Shown piece by piece: positions 1 to 13,636 of a stretch of DNA of 64,000 nucleotides. Each line of letters begins with the position of its first letter. Position 1 is the first letter of the stretch. The notes beneath the pieces were generated by a model that made no database searches, had not been told where the DNA came from, and saw nothing but the letters and a program-made list of their open reading frames with translations. A program made the translations under genes and the position numbers. This DNA comes from Leptospira gomenensis (GTDB taxonomy: Bacteria; Spirochaetota; Leptospiria; Leptospirales; Leptospiraceae): NCBI RefSeq assembly GCF_004770155.1, contig NZ_RQFA01000063.1:10006-74005 (forward strand), in the 5' to 3' direction.

Positions 1-674
1 ATCGCCCGTAACGCGGAGGAAACCGTCAATTCGGTAGAAAACTTGGAAAGAATCGTGTCCACCGCCGCAGCCAAAATTCCTACGCCGACCTTAGAAACGT
101 CCGTGGAACTCATAAACGAGGAAATTTTAGGATCTGCGATGATAAGCTCCGGAAAAAGAAGTTCGTGGGAAAAATACTTCACGATCTTTTCCTCGCCGAG
201 AAGCACCGTCGAAACGGGAGCACATTCCAAACCGAAAACTGGATGTGTCGGAATCAGGATCAAAGGAAGAGGATTTTTGAGTTTCGCTTTTTTATCGTTT
301 AACATCTCTTCTGCGAAGATATCGTTCGTGACGAGAAGGGCGATCAACTTCGCCATACTGATCGATTCGAAAGAGCCGTAACCGATGATACAATCCGCAT
401 TAGCTATCTTTGCAAAGTAGGCGGCCGTATCCAATTCTTCGAGGGTCGGTTCTTTTACGATGTCGTCGTAAAGTATGACACCGTCTATGTGTTTTTCCAG
501 GCTGGTTTTGATGATGGAAAGTTCGTCCATATTTTCCAACTCTTGTTGAGTGGAAAAAATGACGGTTCGTGAGCCGATGTTTTTTACGAAGTTTCCGACT
601 TTGTAGCCGCAGTCCGCTTCGAAGTGTATTTTAGGAGGAAATGTGAAGTTGACCCAATCGGGGAGTATCGGCAT
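1..674 (-). CDS. Degenerate iron-containing alcohol dehydrogenase-like protein (partial, C-terminus off the window)
   Basis: The reading frame opens at 674 (MPILPDWVNF) behind a strong GGGGGGA Shine-Dalgarno and runs off the left edge after 224 residues. The fold of the Fe-ADH family is recognisable: a GYGSFESISMAKLIALL segment stands where the family has GGGSxxDxAKAxA, followed by LPLILIPTHPVFGLE in place of the IPTTAGTGSE loop. The helix that normally carries the metal ligands (GMDALTHAIE) reads GVGILAAAVD, so the ligand Asp and first His appear replaced by Gly and Ala. It may therefore bind no iron and may not be a dehydrogenase. It follows flgM in the same direction after 86 bases. Family call is moderate; activity is unknown. 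Confidence 0.7.
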   Translation of the reverse strand, partial: MPILPDWVNFTFPPKIHFEADCGYKVGNFVKNIGSRTVIFSTQQELENMDELSIIKTSLEKHIDGVILYDDIVKEPTLEELDTAAYFAKIANADCIIGYGSFESISMAKLIALLVTNDIFAEEMLNDKKAKLKNPLPLILIPTHPVFGLECAPVSTVLLGEEKIVKYFSHELLFPELIIADPKISSFMSSTDVSKVGVGILAAAVDTILSKFSTELTVSSALRA

Positions 675-715
675 ATATGTCGTCCCCCCGGGTTAGATCG
701 AGTGACTCGGAATAA

Positions 716-746
<31 letters not shown>

Positions 747-760
747 TTCCGTAACGGTGT

Positions 761-1089
<329 letters not shown>

Positions 1090-1096
1090 CTTACCT

Positions 1097-1885
1097 CTAC
1101 TGAATTCTATCGGCCGTTCCGAGAGCGCCTTTAAGCATTTTTTTCCGATTCGTATTGATTAAAACCACAAATTCCCCTTTTCTGGCAAATTCCTCCGCGT
1201 TTGTTCGGTGCAGAGGGGAAATCAGAAGAATTTGTTCGTGGATTTTGGTCATCTCCCGACCGATTAAAAATTCGCAGTCCGGAAAAATTTCCCGGACGGC
1301 ACACAAGGAATCGTCAATTCGGTGCACCGATTCGAAAAACATGAGCAATCCTTCGAAGGATTTCCATTCCCCCAATTGATTTCTCTTCTTTCCCTTTTTT
1401 TCGGACAAAAATCCCAGAAATAAAAACGGATTGGCCTGCCAGCCGGAAATCCCCAAAAGAGCGGTGACGGCGCTCGGACCCGGAACGGACGCGACCACGA
1501 AACCGGCTTCTCGCACGGTTCGAATCAGTTGGGAACCTGGATCGGAAACCCCGGGAGTTCCCGCATCCGAAACCAAAGCGAAGTTTTTTCCGGACCGCAA
1601 TTCTTCCAATAACGATACATACGGAGTTTCGGATTGATCCCGATACAATGTGGATGCCGGGGTCGTTATGGAATAGTGTCGGAAAAGTTTGCGGGAATGA
1701 CCTGCGTTTTCGCAAAAGATCCGGTCCGTGTTTTTTAGGATGCGAAGGGCTCGAAACGTAAGATCTTCCAAGTTTCCGATCGGAGTGGAAACCACATACA
1801 AGGTTCCTGGTTGAAGGGGAAGCGATTCCGATTCGGAGGATTCCGTTTCCGACGGTTCCTCGGAAGTTTCCTCTCCGGAACTCAT
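1097..1885 (-). CDS. rsmI: 16S rRNA (cytidine(1402)-2'-O)-methyltransferase RsmI
   Basis: A 262-residue protein of the tetrapyrrole-methylase fold that 2'-O-methylates C1402 of 16S rRNA. Recognisable pieces are GTLYVVSTPIGNLEDLTFRA near residue 27, the SDAGTPGVSDPG S-adenosylmethionine loop, the VPGPSAVTALLGISG segment, and the late GREMTKIHEQ. The start is placed at MSSGEETS (1885), because its ATG overlaps the TGA of the upstream lipoprotein gene (ATGA); a longer in-frame opening at 1957 would run back through that gene. The first 20 residues are acidic and serine-rich and are not part of the domain. Operon: lipoprotein, rsmI, flgM. Confidence 0.93.
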   Translation of the reverse strand: MSSGEETSEEPSETESSESESLPLQPGTLYVVSTPIGNLEDLTFRALRILKNTDRIFCENAGHSRKLFRHYSITTPASTLYRDQSETPYVSLLEELRSGKNFALVSDAGTPGVSDPGSQLIRTVREAGFVVASVPGPSAVTALLGISGWQANPFLFLGFLSEKKGKKRNQLGEWKSFEGLLMFFESVHRIDDSLCAVREIFPDCEFLIGREMTKIHEQILLISPLHRTNAEEFARKGEFVVLINTNRKKMLKGALGTADRIQ

Positions 1886-2625
1886 AGATTGCAGCCGGGG
1901 GGAGAAACTCCCGCCGGACAAACACAACCCGTTTCTTCCGCGCCTGCGACTGCACAAGGATTACAAAGCGTTCCTACGGGACAATTTTGTCGTACTTCCG
2001 CGGAGCAGGTGGAGACGTTGCATTCGAAGGGATTACAACTCGAGCCAACGGGACAAAGAGAAGGTCGGGAAGAGGAACACATTCTCACCGGAGTGGAAGG
2101 GTTGGAAAAAATTCCAGTGTTCATCAAAGCACGGAGCGTAAACGTATAAACTTCGCATTTTACGAACGGAAACACTCCCGGAGGAGGAATCTGATTGAGG
2201 ACCCGATGCGACTGTAGTTTGATCGAACTCGTGGACGCATCGGACGCGAGATGAGGAAACGATGGTTGCACCCCGTTTTCGAGATAGATATTTCCTCCGG
2301 CCAACGTTTCCGCGACGGAAGGGGCCGCGGTCGTGATGTATAAATTGTAGCCGACGAACTGAGGTTCTACGTTGGTCACGAAATAACGGACCAGATATTC
2401 CGGTTTGTAGGAATTGGGTTCGGAAATAAAATCCAAATCCTTTGTGGCGTTGTTCGTGATTCCTTCGTTGATCGCGATTACACTCAGAAATTGGGGAACT
2501 CCCACGGGAGAAATAAAGACGAACGGAGATTGTGCCACGTCGGTGTTCATACCACAACCGACGAAGGTCAACCAAAACCAACCGAGGATCGGAAGAATCG
2601 TTTGCGAACGTATTCGAAGAAACAT
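1882..2625 (-). CDS. Lipoprotein with cysteine-rich C-terminal tail
   Basis: A 247-residue exported protein. The N-terminus has basic residues, a hydrophobic stretch and a probable lipobox ending at Cys24 (LTFVGC). The middle has a fibronectin-like feel (PEYLVRYFVTNVEPQFVGYNLYIT...) but no family was recognised. The last 60 residues hold 11 cysteines, including two related units, CPVGSSCNP and CPVGTLCNP, and end CVCPAGVSPPGCNL. This suggests a small disulfide-stabilised knot exposed outside the membrane. The stop overlaps the rsmI start by four bases. The ATG at 2625 is the only good start before the hydrophobic segment. Function unknown. Confidence 0.75.
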   Translation of the reverse strand: MFLRIRSQTILPILGWFWLTFVGCGMNTDVAQSPFVFISPVGVPQFLSVIAINEGITNNATKDLDFISEPNSYKPEYLVRYFVTNVEPQFVGYNLYITTAAPSVAETLAGGNIYLENGVQPSFPHLASDASTSSIKLQSHRVLNQIPPPGVFPFVKCEVYTFTLRALMNTGIFSNPSTPVRMCSSSRPSLCPVGSSCNPFECNVSTCSAEVRQNCPVGTLCNPCAVAGAEETGCVCPAGVSPPGCNL

Positions 2626-2741
2626 TTTTATCTTGCGTAGGATTCAATTTCCCGAAAATTAGAAACGAATCCGTCTTCCGGATAGAATTTACCGGAACTG
2701 CGGTCTTACAATCAAAATTTCCCTGTTCTTCGGAGCCGACC

Positions 2742-3446
2742 GTGCTAAGCATTCGTAAACTCGTTCTTTATTCCGGACTTTCCGTAGCTTTGATCCTGCT
2801 CGTGTGGATTTTATTCTCTTCCGAGGATCCTTCCGAACGCGCCAAAAAAAATCGGGAAGCGGACAGCGTCGCTCTTCTTTTGGGCGGAGGGGGTTCTTCT
2901 TCTTCCTCTTCTTCGGAATCCGGAAGCGGTAAAACCAACGAATCCATCTTCGATTCTTCATTTTACAAAGCGGGTAAGGGAGAATACGTCGAGTCCTCGG
3001 AAACGGGAGCGGCCAAGGAAGCCGATCCGAACGCGGCCGACGCAGACAATCCAGTCAATCCGCAGACCAACAAACCGTATACCAACGAAGAGATGGAACG
3101 GTTCAGTCAACTTCGGGAACGATTTCCGAACAATTCCCTCATTCCGAAAAAGATGAGTCCCGCGGAAAAAGAGGCGAAAAAACAAGAGGACGCCCAGATT
3201 GCGGATGCGGCCCGAAACGTTTTTGCTAGAACGGCCAACCCCGCTCAGATCCGTTCCTACTACTCTCATATGGAAAAACAAACGCAGGATCGGATGGACA
3301 TCATCAACTATCTCGTGGATTTACAAAAAGGTTCGGGAGAGGAAGAGACCGAAAAAAAACTTCAGAACATCCAAGAGTCCATCAAAAATCAATTACAACA
3401 AGTGCAGAGAGATAAGGAAAACGCGTTCAAACAAGCGGGTTTGTAA
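2742..3446 (+). CDS. Membrane-anchored coiled-coil protein, unknown function
   Basis: A 234-residue protein with a GTG start at 2742 (LSIRKLVLYSG...) preceded by CGGAG six bases upstream; the frame is open further upstream, but only through DNA used by the divergent lipoprotein. Residues 8-24 form one transmembrane helix (LYSGLSVALILLVWILF). There follows a polyserine/acidic linker (GGGGSSSSSSSESGSG), an acidic middle, and a C-terminal helical region rich in Q, E and K (about 175-234) that should form a coiled coil. Probably a single-pass protein with a long periplasmic domain. No family recognised. It converges on nadE. Confidence 0.7.
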   Translation: MLSIRKLVLYSGLSVALILLVWILFSSEDPSERAKKNREADSVALLLGGGGSSSSSSSESGSGKTNESIFDSSFYKAGKGEYVESSETGAAKEADPNAADADNPVNPQTNKPYTNEEMERFSQLRERFPNNSLIPKKMSPAEKEAKKQEDAQIADAARNVFARTANPAQIRSYYSHMEKQTQDRMDIINYLVDLQKGSGEEETEKKLQNIQESIKNQLQQVQRDKENAFKQAGL

Positions 3447-3546
3447 CACTCACGGCTTTATTTTTTACGAAATCCCATCCTTTCCTCGCGGAAGTTGTGC
3501 GCCTCTTTCGTTTCCGCGGGACCGGATTTTCGTCCTAGAAAAACGT

Positions 3547-5487
<1,941 letters not shown>

Positions 5488-5621
5488 GAATTACAACATT
5501 CCGTAAGAAAGCCGTTTTGAAAGTGTTTTTTCTCGGTTTCGAGTCCGCGGAAAAAACGATCCTGGTCGGTTCTCCGATCCCGTCCGTACTCGGTTTCGGA
5601 TCGAAGAACGTTCGGATCGAT

Positions 5622-6701
5622 TTAGGAAACCATGGAGGTTCCGTCTCCGGAGATAAGCCGTTTCCAGGATTTCAATTCGGAGCGGAACTTAGATTCTAAT
5701 TCCTTGTTCTTGGTTTTGTCCCGAGATTCTTTTTGTGCGGTCCATTCCGACTGAAGTTCGAGCAGGGATCGTTTGCGCGTTTCCAAACCGGATTCCCATT
5801 CTTCGGGAAGAGATACCGACCGGTTCTCCCATTTTTGGCGAATTCGTTTTTCGTCCATCTGCACCCGTTTGCGGAAAATTTGTTCGTCGGGAATCCGTTT
5901 TAAATCCCAGGCAAGTCCCAAAAGTTCGAAGGCTTTGATGAGCCACTTACTCGGGTCGTAGTCGAAAAAGCGGATTCCATTTCTGTAATCCGCTTGGAAC
6001 TCGTGATGGAAGTTGTGATAACCTTCTCCGTACGTGAAAAGCGCGAGGAACCAATTGTCTTTGGCGGTATGTTTGTCGGAAAAAGGCTGCGATCCTTTGA
6101 AGTGACAGAGTGAATTGATGAAAAACGTAAAGTGATGATTGATCGACAAACGTAAAAATCCCGCGACCAAAACTCCACCCGCGAAATCACCCCAGGTCCA
6201 TGCGATCAGACCGGGAAAGAAAAAACACATAAAGATCGAAATCGGTAGGTAATACTCGTGTTGCAGTACGATCCATTTGTCCTCTTTCAGATCGGGAATG
6301 TTCTGCAGAGTATATTCGCGTTTTTTAAACAACCACAGGATATGAGCGAACCAAAATCCTTTCGTGATCGCGTACGGATCCTCTTCCTTGTCCACGTATC
6401 TGTGGTGGATCCTGTGGTCGGAACTCCACTCCAGAACCGAACTTTGAAACGCGGCTCCTCCGAAGAGAAGAAAAAAGATACGAACCGGAAACGAGGCCTT
6501 ATAGGCGCGGTGGGAAAAAAGACGGTGATATCCCGCGGTAATTCCGACCCCCGTCGAAAACATCATAAATAAAAACAAAAGCCAGGTTTGGTAGGGGATT
6601 CCTCGGTCGCTCGCGAGCCAAATCGTCCCGGCGATTCCCACGATCGGAGTGAGAATCAAAAAGATCGTGGTAACCCAGTTGATCGTCGTTTCTTTTTGCA
6701 T
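5622..6701 (-). CDS. Acyl-CoA desaturase (delta-9 type, membrane di-iron)
   Basis: A 359-residue integral membrane desaturase. The three histidine boxes of the stearoyl-CoA desaturase class are intact: HRLFSH (59-64), HRIHH (96-100) and HNFHH (229-233). Four hydrophobic segments flank them, and the loop HHRYVDKEEDPY is typical. A charged tail of about 110 residues follows the last box, longer than usual and without a recognised domain. Likely role: introducing a cis double bond into saturated acyl chains to adjust membrane fluidity. It is transcribed away from pyrE. A 15-bp inverted repeat lies about 37 bases upstream of its start and could be a repressor site. Confidence 0.93.
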   Translation of the reverse strand: MQKETTINWVTTIFLILTPIVGIAGTIWLASDRGIPYQTWLLFLFMMFSTGVGITAGYHRLFSHRAYKASFPVRIFFLLFGGAAFQSSVLEWSSDHRIHHRYVDKEEDPYAITKGFWFAHILWLFKKREYTLQNIPDLKEDKWIVLQHEYYLPISIFMCFFFPGLIAWTWGDFAGGVLVAGFLRLSINHHFTFFINSLCHFKGSQPFSDKHTAKDNWFLALFTYGEGYHNFHHEFQADYRNGIRFFDYDPSKWLIKAFELLGLAWDLKRIPDEQIFRKRVQMDEKRIRQKWENRSVSLPEEWESGLETRKRSLLELQSEWTAQKESRDKTKNKELESKFRSELKSWKRLISGDGTSMVS

Positions 6702-6737
6702 CGTATTATCCTCTTTGTGCAGTTCCGAACTTTTAAT

Positions 6738-6752
6738 TAACTACGTTAGTTA
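6738..6752. promoter_or_regulatory. Inverted repeat TAACTA-CGT-TAGTTA, candidate operator
   Basis: A perfect 6+3+6 palindrome in the 188-bp region between the divergent desaturase and pyrE genes. Its size and position resemble TetR-family operators that control fatty-acid desaturases. On the minus strand it precedes an AT-rich stretch (TTAATTAAAA) and the AGAGGAT Shine-Dalgarno of the desaturase. No regulator gene is adjacent, so the assignment is an inference from position and symmetry. Confidence 0.45.
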
Positions 6753-6889
6753 TGAGAAAGAACGGGATCGCAGGTTGCAAAATTCGAGTTTTTTTTTCGA
6801 ATTTTTTTCCCGGTCGAAAACGGTTTCCAGATTTTTTCCCGGAAATTCACTGGCTAAAAATCCATTCTCCAACGGGATGATGATCGTTT

Positions 6890-7445
<556 letters not shown>

Positions 7446-7453
<8 letters not shown>

Positions 7454-8153
7454 ATTTGAATATGATTATCCCAAGTTCCGCAAAAATCTGATTCTTCGTT
7501 CGTCGGCGGTCGTTCTTTTATACTTTGCGTTTTTGGTTTGGAATTTTCTGAAAGTTCCCGAGGAAAGCCGCACGGATTTCGTGAGAATTTTCGGTCTGTT
7601 TTCGATCGTACTGGGTTTTCTTCTTCTACGCAATTTTACGAGGCAGTTGCAGGTGCTTCGCGGCGCCAAGGTGGAACTGACGCAACATTCCCTCAAACTC
7701 TACAACTCCAAGGGGCAATCCTTCGAAATCCGTTTCAAATCCATCGTTACCGTCGAACGGGACCGATTCCGATCATATTCAAGATTTCTAATCAATACGA
7801 AAGAGGACAAGATCCCCGTCCTCAATCTCGCCGATCCCGACGCGTTTCAGGAGGAATTGGAAAAACGCAGCGGTAAAAAAACGACTTTGACCCTAAACGC
7901 TCCGGCTTTTTTTCATCCGAGAACCTTGTTGTATTTTCTTCCCACGTTCGCGATTTTTGCGGCGGTCGCCATGCCGAACTGGAACATAAAACCGGAATCG
8001 GCGTATCTGATCGCCAACGTCAACGCTCTTTTGGTGGCGGTTTATTTTCCGGAGGATAAAATCCAAACCCGTTTTTCCGCGAAACGCAGATGGATTTTTC
8101 TTTTGGGAGCGCTTTTGATCGCGCAGGCGCTCCGTTATTTAAACGTTTTATAA
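7446..8153 (+). CDS. Membrane protein of unknown function, coupled to pyrE
   Basis: A 235-residue protein; the ATG at 7446 lies inside the end of pyrE, eight bases overlapping. Four hydrophobic helices are visible in two hairpins, at about 18-35, 43-58, 161-178 and 210-228. Between the pairs is a soluble section (LKLYNSKGQSFEIRFKSIVTVERDRF) resembling a PH-like bacterial membrane domain. This is only a loose similarity, and no named family was recognised. Confidence 0.75.
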
Positions 8154-8185
8154 TATTCTTTTTTTGGAACGTGTTCGGGCTTGGT

Positions 8186-8216
8186 TCGGAAACGCGTTTC
8201 CGATACGGCGTTTTTT
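8186..8216 (+). terminator. Possible weak terminator after the pyrE operon
   Basis: TCGGAAAC-GC-GTTTCCGA is a perfect 8-bp inverted repeat in the short space between two convergent genes, with a run of six T beginning seven bases after it. The distance to the T run is larger than ideal, so it may instead be a simple hairpin. Confidence 0.3.
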
Positions 8217-8220
8217 CCCT

Positions 8221-9150
<930 letters not shown>

Positions 9151-9228
9151 GTCGGTGATAACATCCTATCGAAGCGAAGACTACGGATCAAGTTGGTTTT
9201 CGTTTCAGTTCGTTTCGGAACGTGTCGC

Positions 9229-11709
9229 TCATTCTCTACTCATCTTGTATCCGAGTTTTCTCAGAGTATACAACGGAAAGACGGAGGATATTATTCCCAA
9301 AATCGGCGAAAGAAAAAGAAAAAACAGGACGATTTCCGGGGAAACCGTGAATTTTAAGGTCCATCCGAACGCGTTCTTATTGACCACATACAATACGATC
9401 GGAGACAGAAGAAAGGCCAAAAGAATTCCGAAACAGGTGGAAATCACGGTGATAAAAACGCTCTCCGTCATAAGGATACGCCGTATTTGTGCGAAGTCCG
9501 CTCCCAGATACTTTAGGATTCCGAGAGTGGTTTTTTTAGAGATCAGATTGTGAAGTAGGGAGGAAATCAAGGAAATCATCGCGATCAGAAACGCGGTGGT
9601 TTTTAGAGTATTCAAAACTCCGAACACCTTATCCACTCCTTCCGTGTACAAAGCCCTCACTTCCGCGGCGTCCAAAATTTTTAGCGAAGGATTTTCTTCG
9701 AGAATTTCCTCGATTTCTCTCTTTGTCAAAGAGAGGTCGGCTCCCTTATTTAAGAATATCTTAATAGAGTTATATCCTTGAAGTCCGAAATATTCCTCGT
9801 ATCGATTTATATCCATCATGATCGTTCCGCGTTCTGAGAAAAAATGTTCCTTGATTCCCCGAATCAAGAATTCCTTTTTTCCGAGAGGAGTGGATATAGG
9901 AATCGTATCTCCGACCTTGAAATTCTGAAGATACGCCATATTGGAAGAGATCAGTATTTCCTTTTCTCCCGTCGCGTTTCTTTCCGGGGAATTTTCCCCG
10001 TCGTGTGTAGAAAAAGTATATGCGTGAATCGTAAAGTTTCCTTTGTCAGTTTCGACGCGAGTGTTAACGCAAAATCCGTCCAACGATCGTACCGTTTCGA
10101 TTTTTGAGATTTCGTTTAACAAAAAGAGGGGAACTCCGCCGTTGATTCCCGCGGCTAAGTTGGAGGAATTTATCACGGTCAGATCCGCCGGAAATTCCTC
10201 GTTTACCCAGTCGTTTAGGGATCTGCGGTAACTGTCCGTCAAAATCGAAAGACAGACCACAAGGGAAGTAGCGAGCATCAACGTTGCGGAGGTGAGCGTA
10301 TTCCGCAGAGGTTGGTTTTTGGTTTCCTCCAAACCGATCCTCGCGAACACAAAGGAACGGTCCGAAATTTGTGAGAACCGGAAAAACAATTCTCCGAAGG
10401 CGGAAAATATCCAGGGAAAACAAAGAACGATTCCGACTACGATTCCTCCGATGCCTATCAATCCCGCCCACGGAATCTGCGTTCGAAACGGAAGATAGGC
10501 GACTCCGCAAAAAAGAATCAACGACGTCACTCCGTATAACAGCAATTTTGCGTCCGATATCCTCGCGTTTCCTGACGCCGATTCGCGCAGAACGGTTGAC
10601 GGGGAAATTTTACCGGCTCTCCAGGATGAGAAGGCGGAGGAAAACACGGACCCGAAGATTCCGATACCCATCGATACGATCCATATTTCCGAAGGAATCG
10701 AAGTATAAGTTTTGAGATAGGAAAGGTCTGCGGTGGTCGCTTCCGGACTGAAAAATTCCAATCGGGAAAAGTAAAATCCCAAAATAAGACCGAAAAAACT
10801 TCCCGCGCTTCCGAGTAAAAACGACTGCGATACAAAAAGTAAAAACGTATGTCCACGACCGAGGCCCATCGTTTTCAAAATTCCTAATTCTTTTTCGCGA
10901 GCGAGATACAATCCGGACATCGTGTTCGATACCATGAAGAAGGCGATGATCAGGGAGATGAACGAAATCACGAGAAGATTGAGCTGAAACGATCGCAGCG
11001 CGTTTCCGGATTTTTCACGTATGTCGTCTATCGTTTCCACTCTGTAATCCGGACCGAGTTTGGTTTCCAAAATCGATTTTTGTTCTACGCGAAATTCGTC
11101 CGGTTGAACGAGAAGAAAACTCACCTTTCCCGAAATCCCAAAGCGTTTCATCGCCGAGTCGATGTCCTCTAAGAATAGATTGCCTCCTTCGGTTTCGATT
11201 CTTTTCCAATTTGCGATCGTAAACTTTTTCTGATCCGCTTCGATTTTAGTCGGTTCGGAATTCAATCGTTCGGACAAGGCGCGACTCACGAATACCGTAT
11301 CCATTCCCAATCCCTGAAACGATTCGGCGGATACGCTTAGGTTTCCCGTTTCTTTGAGAAAATCCAACCCTAGATATACCGCGCGTATGGAATCGTTTAC
11401 GATCACTTCCCTTTGTATCCTGGGGACGATTTTTACGACCCAACCCAGATCGGGATCTCGATGAAGTCTGGAAATTAGTTCCGCGGGAAGATCCTGTTCC
11501 CCTAACGCGGAGGAGATTTTGATTTTGTATTCTCCTTGGAAATATCCCATCGCGAAGTCGGTGAGACTTTTTTCGGCTTTGATTCCGTTGGCGGTCGTGG
11601 ATATAAAAAGGCCCACTCCGAGGGATATTCCGACTAACGCAAAAAATGCGGCGGACGTATGGCTTCGGAAGTATTCGAAAAGAAAAAGTACGTAAAGTCG
11701 TATCGACAT
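9229..11709 (-). CDS. FtsX/MacB-type ABC transporter permease (LolCE-like), duplicated core
   Basis: An 826-residue permease. After an N-terminal helix and a periplasmic MacB-PCD-like domain, there is a three-helix FtsX core near 240-390 ([43 protein letters not shown]), then helices, a second periplasmic domain, and a second FtsX core near 690-820 containing [22 protein letters not shown]. This two-core layout is like a fusion of LolC and LolE halves, or the YtrF/YbbP group. It lies seven bases after its ATPase gene. Likely role: ATP-driven extraction or export of lipoproteins or other envelope lipids, which would fit a lipoprotein-rich spirochaete; the substrate is not shown by sequence. 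Confidence 0.88.
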   Translation of the reverse strand: MSIRLYVLFLFEYFRSHTSAAFFALVGISLGVGLFISTTANGIKAEKSLTDFAMGYFQGEYKIKISSALGEQDLPAELISRLHRDPDLGWVVKIVPRIQREVIVNDSIRAVYLGLDFLKETGNLSVSAESFQGLGMDTVFVSRALSERLNSEPTKIEADQKKFTIANWKRIETEGGNLFLEDIDSAMKRFGISGKVSFLLVQPDEFRVEQKSILETKLGPDYRVETIDDIREKSGNALRSFQLNLLVISFISLIIAFFMVSNTMSGLYLAREKELGILKTMGLGRGHTFLLFVSQSFLLGSAGSFFGLILGFYFSRLEFFSPEATTADLSYLKTYTSIPSEIWIVSMGIGIFGSVFSSAFSSWRAGKISPSTVLRESASGNARISDAKLLLYGVTSLILFCGVAYLPFRTQIPWAGLIGIGGIVVGIVLCFPWIFSAFGELFFRFSQISDRSFVFARIGLEETKNQPLRNTLTSATLMLATSLVVCLSILTDSYRRSLNDWVNEEFPADLTVINSSNLAAGINGGVPLFLLNEISKIETVRSLDGFCVNTRVETDKGNFTIHAYTFSTHDGENSPERNATGEKEILISSNMAYLQNFKVGDTIPISTPLGKKEFLIRGIKEHFFSERGTIMMDINRYEEYFGLQGYNSIKIFLNKGADLSLTKREIEEILEENPSLKILDAAEVRALYTEGVDKVFGVLNTLKTTAFLIAMISLISSLLHNLISKKTTLGILKYLGADFAQIRRILMTESVFITVISTCFGILLAFLLSPIVLYVVNKNAFGWTLKFTVSPEIVLFFLFLSPILGIISSVFPLYTLRKLGYKMSRE

Positions 11710-11716
11710 ATTGGCG

Positions 11717-12412
11717 TTAGTCGGTCAGGATTCCGTCCGCCATGTTGAGTCTATGTTCTCCGAGTGAGCCTAGGTTCGGATCGTGTGTGACTATAAAAAG
11801 AGTGAATCGGTTTCGTTTTTGTAGGTCGATCAGCAACCGAATCACTTTTTCCGCGTTTTTGGTATCGAGATTCCCCGTGGGTTCGTCCGCTAAAATGAGC
11901 GAAGGACGTTTGCAAACTGCTCTCGCTATGGCGACTCTTTGTTGTTCTCCGCCGGATAATTCGTCCGGTTTGTGGAACATTCTTTCCGCGAGACCCACCT
12001 GTTCGAGGGCTTCTTCGGCCTTTTGTCTCGCTTCCTTTTTTCCGATACCGGAAATATAAAGCGGAATCGCCACGTTTTCCAAGGCGTCGAGGTAGGGAAG
12101 TAAATGAAAAAATTGGAATATGATTCCGGTTTCCGCGCGTCTGTAGGCGGTTAGTTCGGCCTCGTCCATTGTATGAAGTTCGTATCCGTTGACGTTCACT
12201 TCTCCCGAGTCGGGCACGTCGATTCCCGCGAGTATATTCAAAAAAGTTGATTTACCCGAACCGGAAGGTCCCATCAGAGTCACCAAAGAATCGCTCGTAA
12301 TGTTTAGGTCCAGACCCTTGAGGACGGGAGTTAGAAGTTTTCCGCTACGATACGATTTGTTTAGGGCGGAGATTTCTATTCTACGTACGTCGGACGAAAC
12401 CGTTTCGGTCAT
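11717..12412 (-). CDS. ABC transporter ATP-binding protein (LolD/MacB family)
   Basis: A 231-residue nucleotide-binding subunit. Walker A is GPSGSGKST, the signature is [14 protein letters not shown], Walker B with following residues is [12 protein letters not shown], and the switch histidine is in FIVTHD. The PTGNLD form and short length are typical of LolD/MacB/FtsE-like ATPases that partner FtsX-type permeases. It is seven bases upstream of the 826-residue permease, so the two form one transporter. Confidence 0.93.
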   Translation of the reverse strand: MTETVSSDVRRIEISALNKSYRSGKLLTPVLKGLDLNITSDSLVTLMGPSGSGKSTFLNILAGIDVPDSGEVNVNGYELHTMDEAELTAYRRAETGIIFQFFHLLPYLDALENVAIPLYISGIGKKEARQKAEEALEQVGLAERMFHKPDELSGGEQQRVAIARAVCKRPSLILADEPTGNLDTKNAEKVIRLLIDLQKRNRFTLFIVTHDPNLGSLGEHRLNMADGILTD

Positions 12413-12437
12413 AAGAGTATCGTTAAACGACTTCGGA

Positions 12438-13562
12438 TTAACGCGTTATCCGGGCTAGATCCGTACCCGGATAGTAGTGTCTCAGGATTTCGACGTAGTT
12501 ATAATTCTCCTTCGCCATTCCGAAACTTCCCCATTGACTGAGTCCGACTCCGTGACCCGAACCCATCCCCTTTACGAGATATCCGTTTCCTTCTTTTTGA
12601 ATTCCGAACCGCAAGGAGCGTACGGAATTTCCCAACGTTTGTCTGAATTCTTTGCCGCGTATTCGGGAAGAACCTTCGCTTCCGGAAAGTTCCATCAGAT
12701 CCACTCGGCCGGACGCGGTTCTGGACAATACTTGAACGGAACGGATCTCCCCCAATTTTAAATGCGAGAATTTTGAATCCAACGTTTCCTGCGGAATCAC
12801 GTCCTTCCAATAAAAGTTGTCGCCCGCGCGATCGAATTCGGAAGCCACCGTCGAAAGATAGGGAATTCTTTTTCCTCCCCATACGTTTTCGGGGACTTCT
12901 GTTTTTCCGCCGCTGTTGGAATGAAAGAAGGCTTGGATTGGCGTCTCCTCGTAAACCGCCAATACTCCCGTCGTATCCTGCACCGCTTTCGTCGTGGAAG
13001 GATGTTCCTTTTCCAATCCTCCGTATACCTGGGAATTGGTGTTGGCCTCCACGTCGTAAAACGCATTCTTTTTATTTAATATTTCACGCACCGCATAGGT
13101 TCTAGCGCAGATCGCCTGCGCTTTGAGAGCCTCTTGCGGCCAGCTATAAGGAACCTCGGAAGGTACGACGGCGTATAAGTACTCCTCGAGAGGAAGTACG
13201 TTTACCACGAGCGCCGGTCCCGAGTTCTGGGGAACCAACAGGATCGATCCGCGCACTTTCAACGATTTGAATTCCAGGCCTTGCGTTTCGGACGCGAAAC
13301 GGATCGGAGCCTTGAGTTTGGAAACGTTAAGCGAAATGATATCGATTCCCTTTTTTATAAGAAGTTCGTTGGCGTCGTATACGGATAGGAGACCTTCCCC
13401 GCGGATCTGAAGATCGCCTTCCGCTTTTCCGATCAATACGCGGATCTCGTGCACCGAACGGCTCTTATACGGAGGAGTCCAGGGACGAATGATCACGGTG
13501 TTACAACCGGCTTCCCAAAGGACGAGGATGAGAGTACAATACAAAACTAGTTTTCTGGTCAT
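12438..13562 (-). CDS. SpoIID/LytB-domain protein, probable envelope lipoprotein
   Basis: A 374-residue exported protein. The N-terminus [20 protein letters not shown] is a lipoprotein signal with Cys20. The SpoIID domain runs from about 120 to the end: [35 protein letters not shown], then [19 protein letters not shown], and finally [17 protein letters not shown]. In sporulating bacteria SpoIID is a lytic transglycosylase acting on denuded peptidoglycan; the related proteins of non-sporulating bacteria are thought to act on peptidoglycan as well. It precedes the ABC pair by 25 bases. Confidence 0.88.
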   Translation of the reverse strand: MTRKLVLYCTLILVLWEAGCNTVIIRPWTPPYKSRSVHEIRVLIGKAEGDLQIRGEGLLSVYDANELLIKKGIDIISLNVSKLKAPIRFASETQGLEFKSLKVRGSILLVPQNSGPALVVNVLPLEEYLYAVVPSEVPYSWPQEALKAQAICARTYAVREILNKKNAFYDVEANTNSQVYGGLEKEHPSTTKAVQDTTGVLAVYEETPIQAFFHSNSGGKTEVPENVWGGKRIPYLSTVASEFDRAGDNFYWKDVIPQETLDSKFSHLKLGEIRSVQVLSRTASGRVDLMELSGSEGSSRIRGKEFRQTLGNSVRSLRFGIQKEGNGYLVKGMGSGHGVGLSQWGSFGMAKENYNYVEILRHYYPGTDLARITR

Positions 13563-13636
13563 AGAGAATCCCGGAGATACGTCTATCTCCTTCTTAAATA
13601 TCGATTTAAAACGGAAATCCCTACAGAGATTTTTGT

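Noticed and set aside
2033..2752. 239-residue minus-strand frame overlapping the Cys-rich lipoprotein
   Set aside because: It is in another frame of a gene with a clear signal peptide and lipobox; composition is typical of a shadow.
5517..5699. 60-residue plus-strand frame (MKVFFLGFESAEKT...) after nadE
   Set aside because: It overlaps the end of the desaturase gene, lacks a Shine-Dalgarno and starts with a non-ATG codon; the DNA is probably only a spacer.
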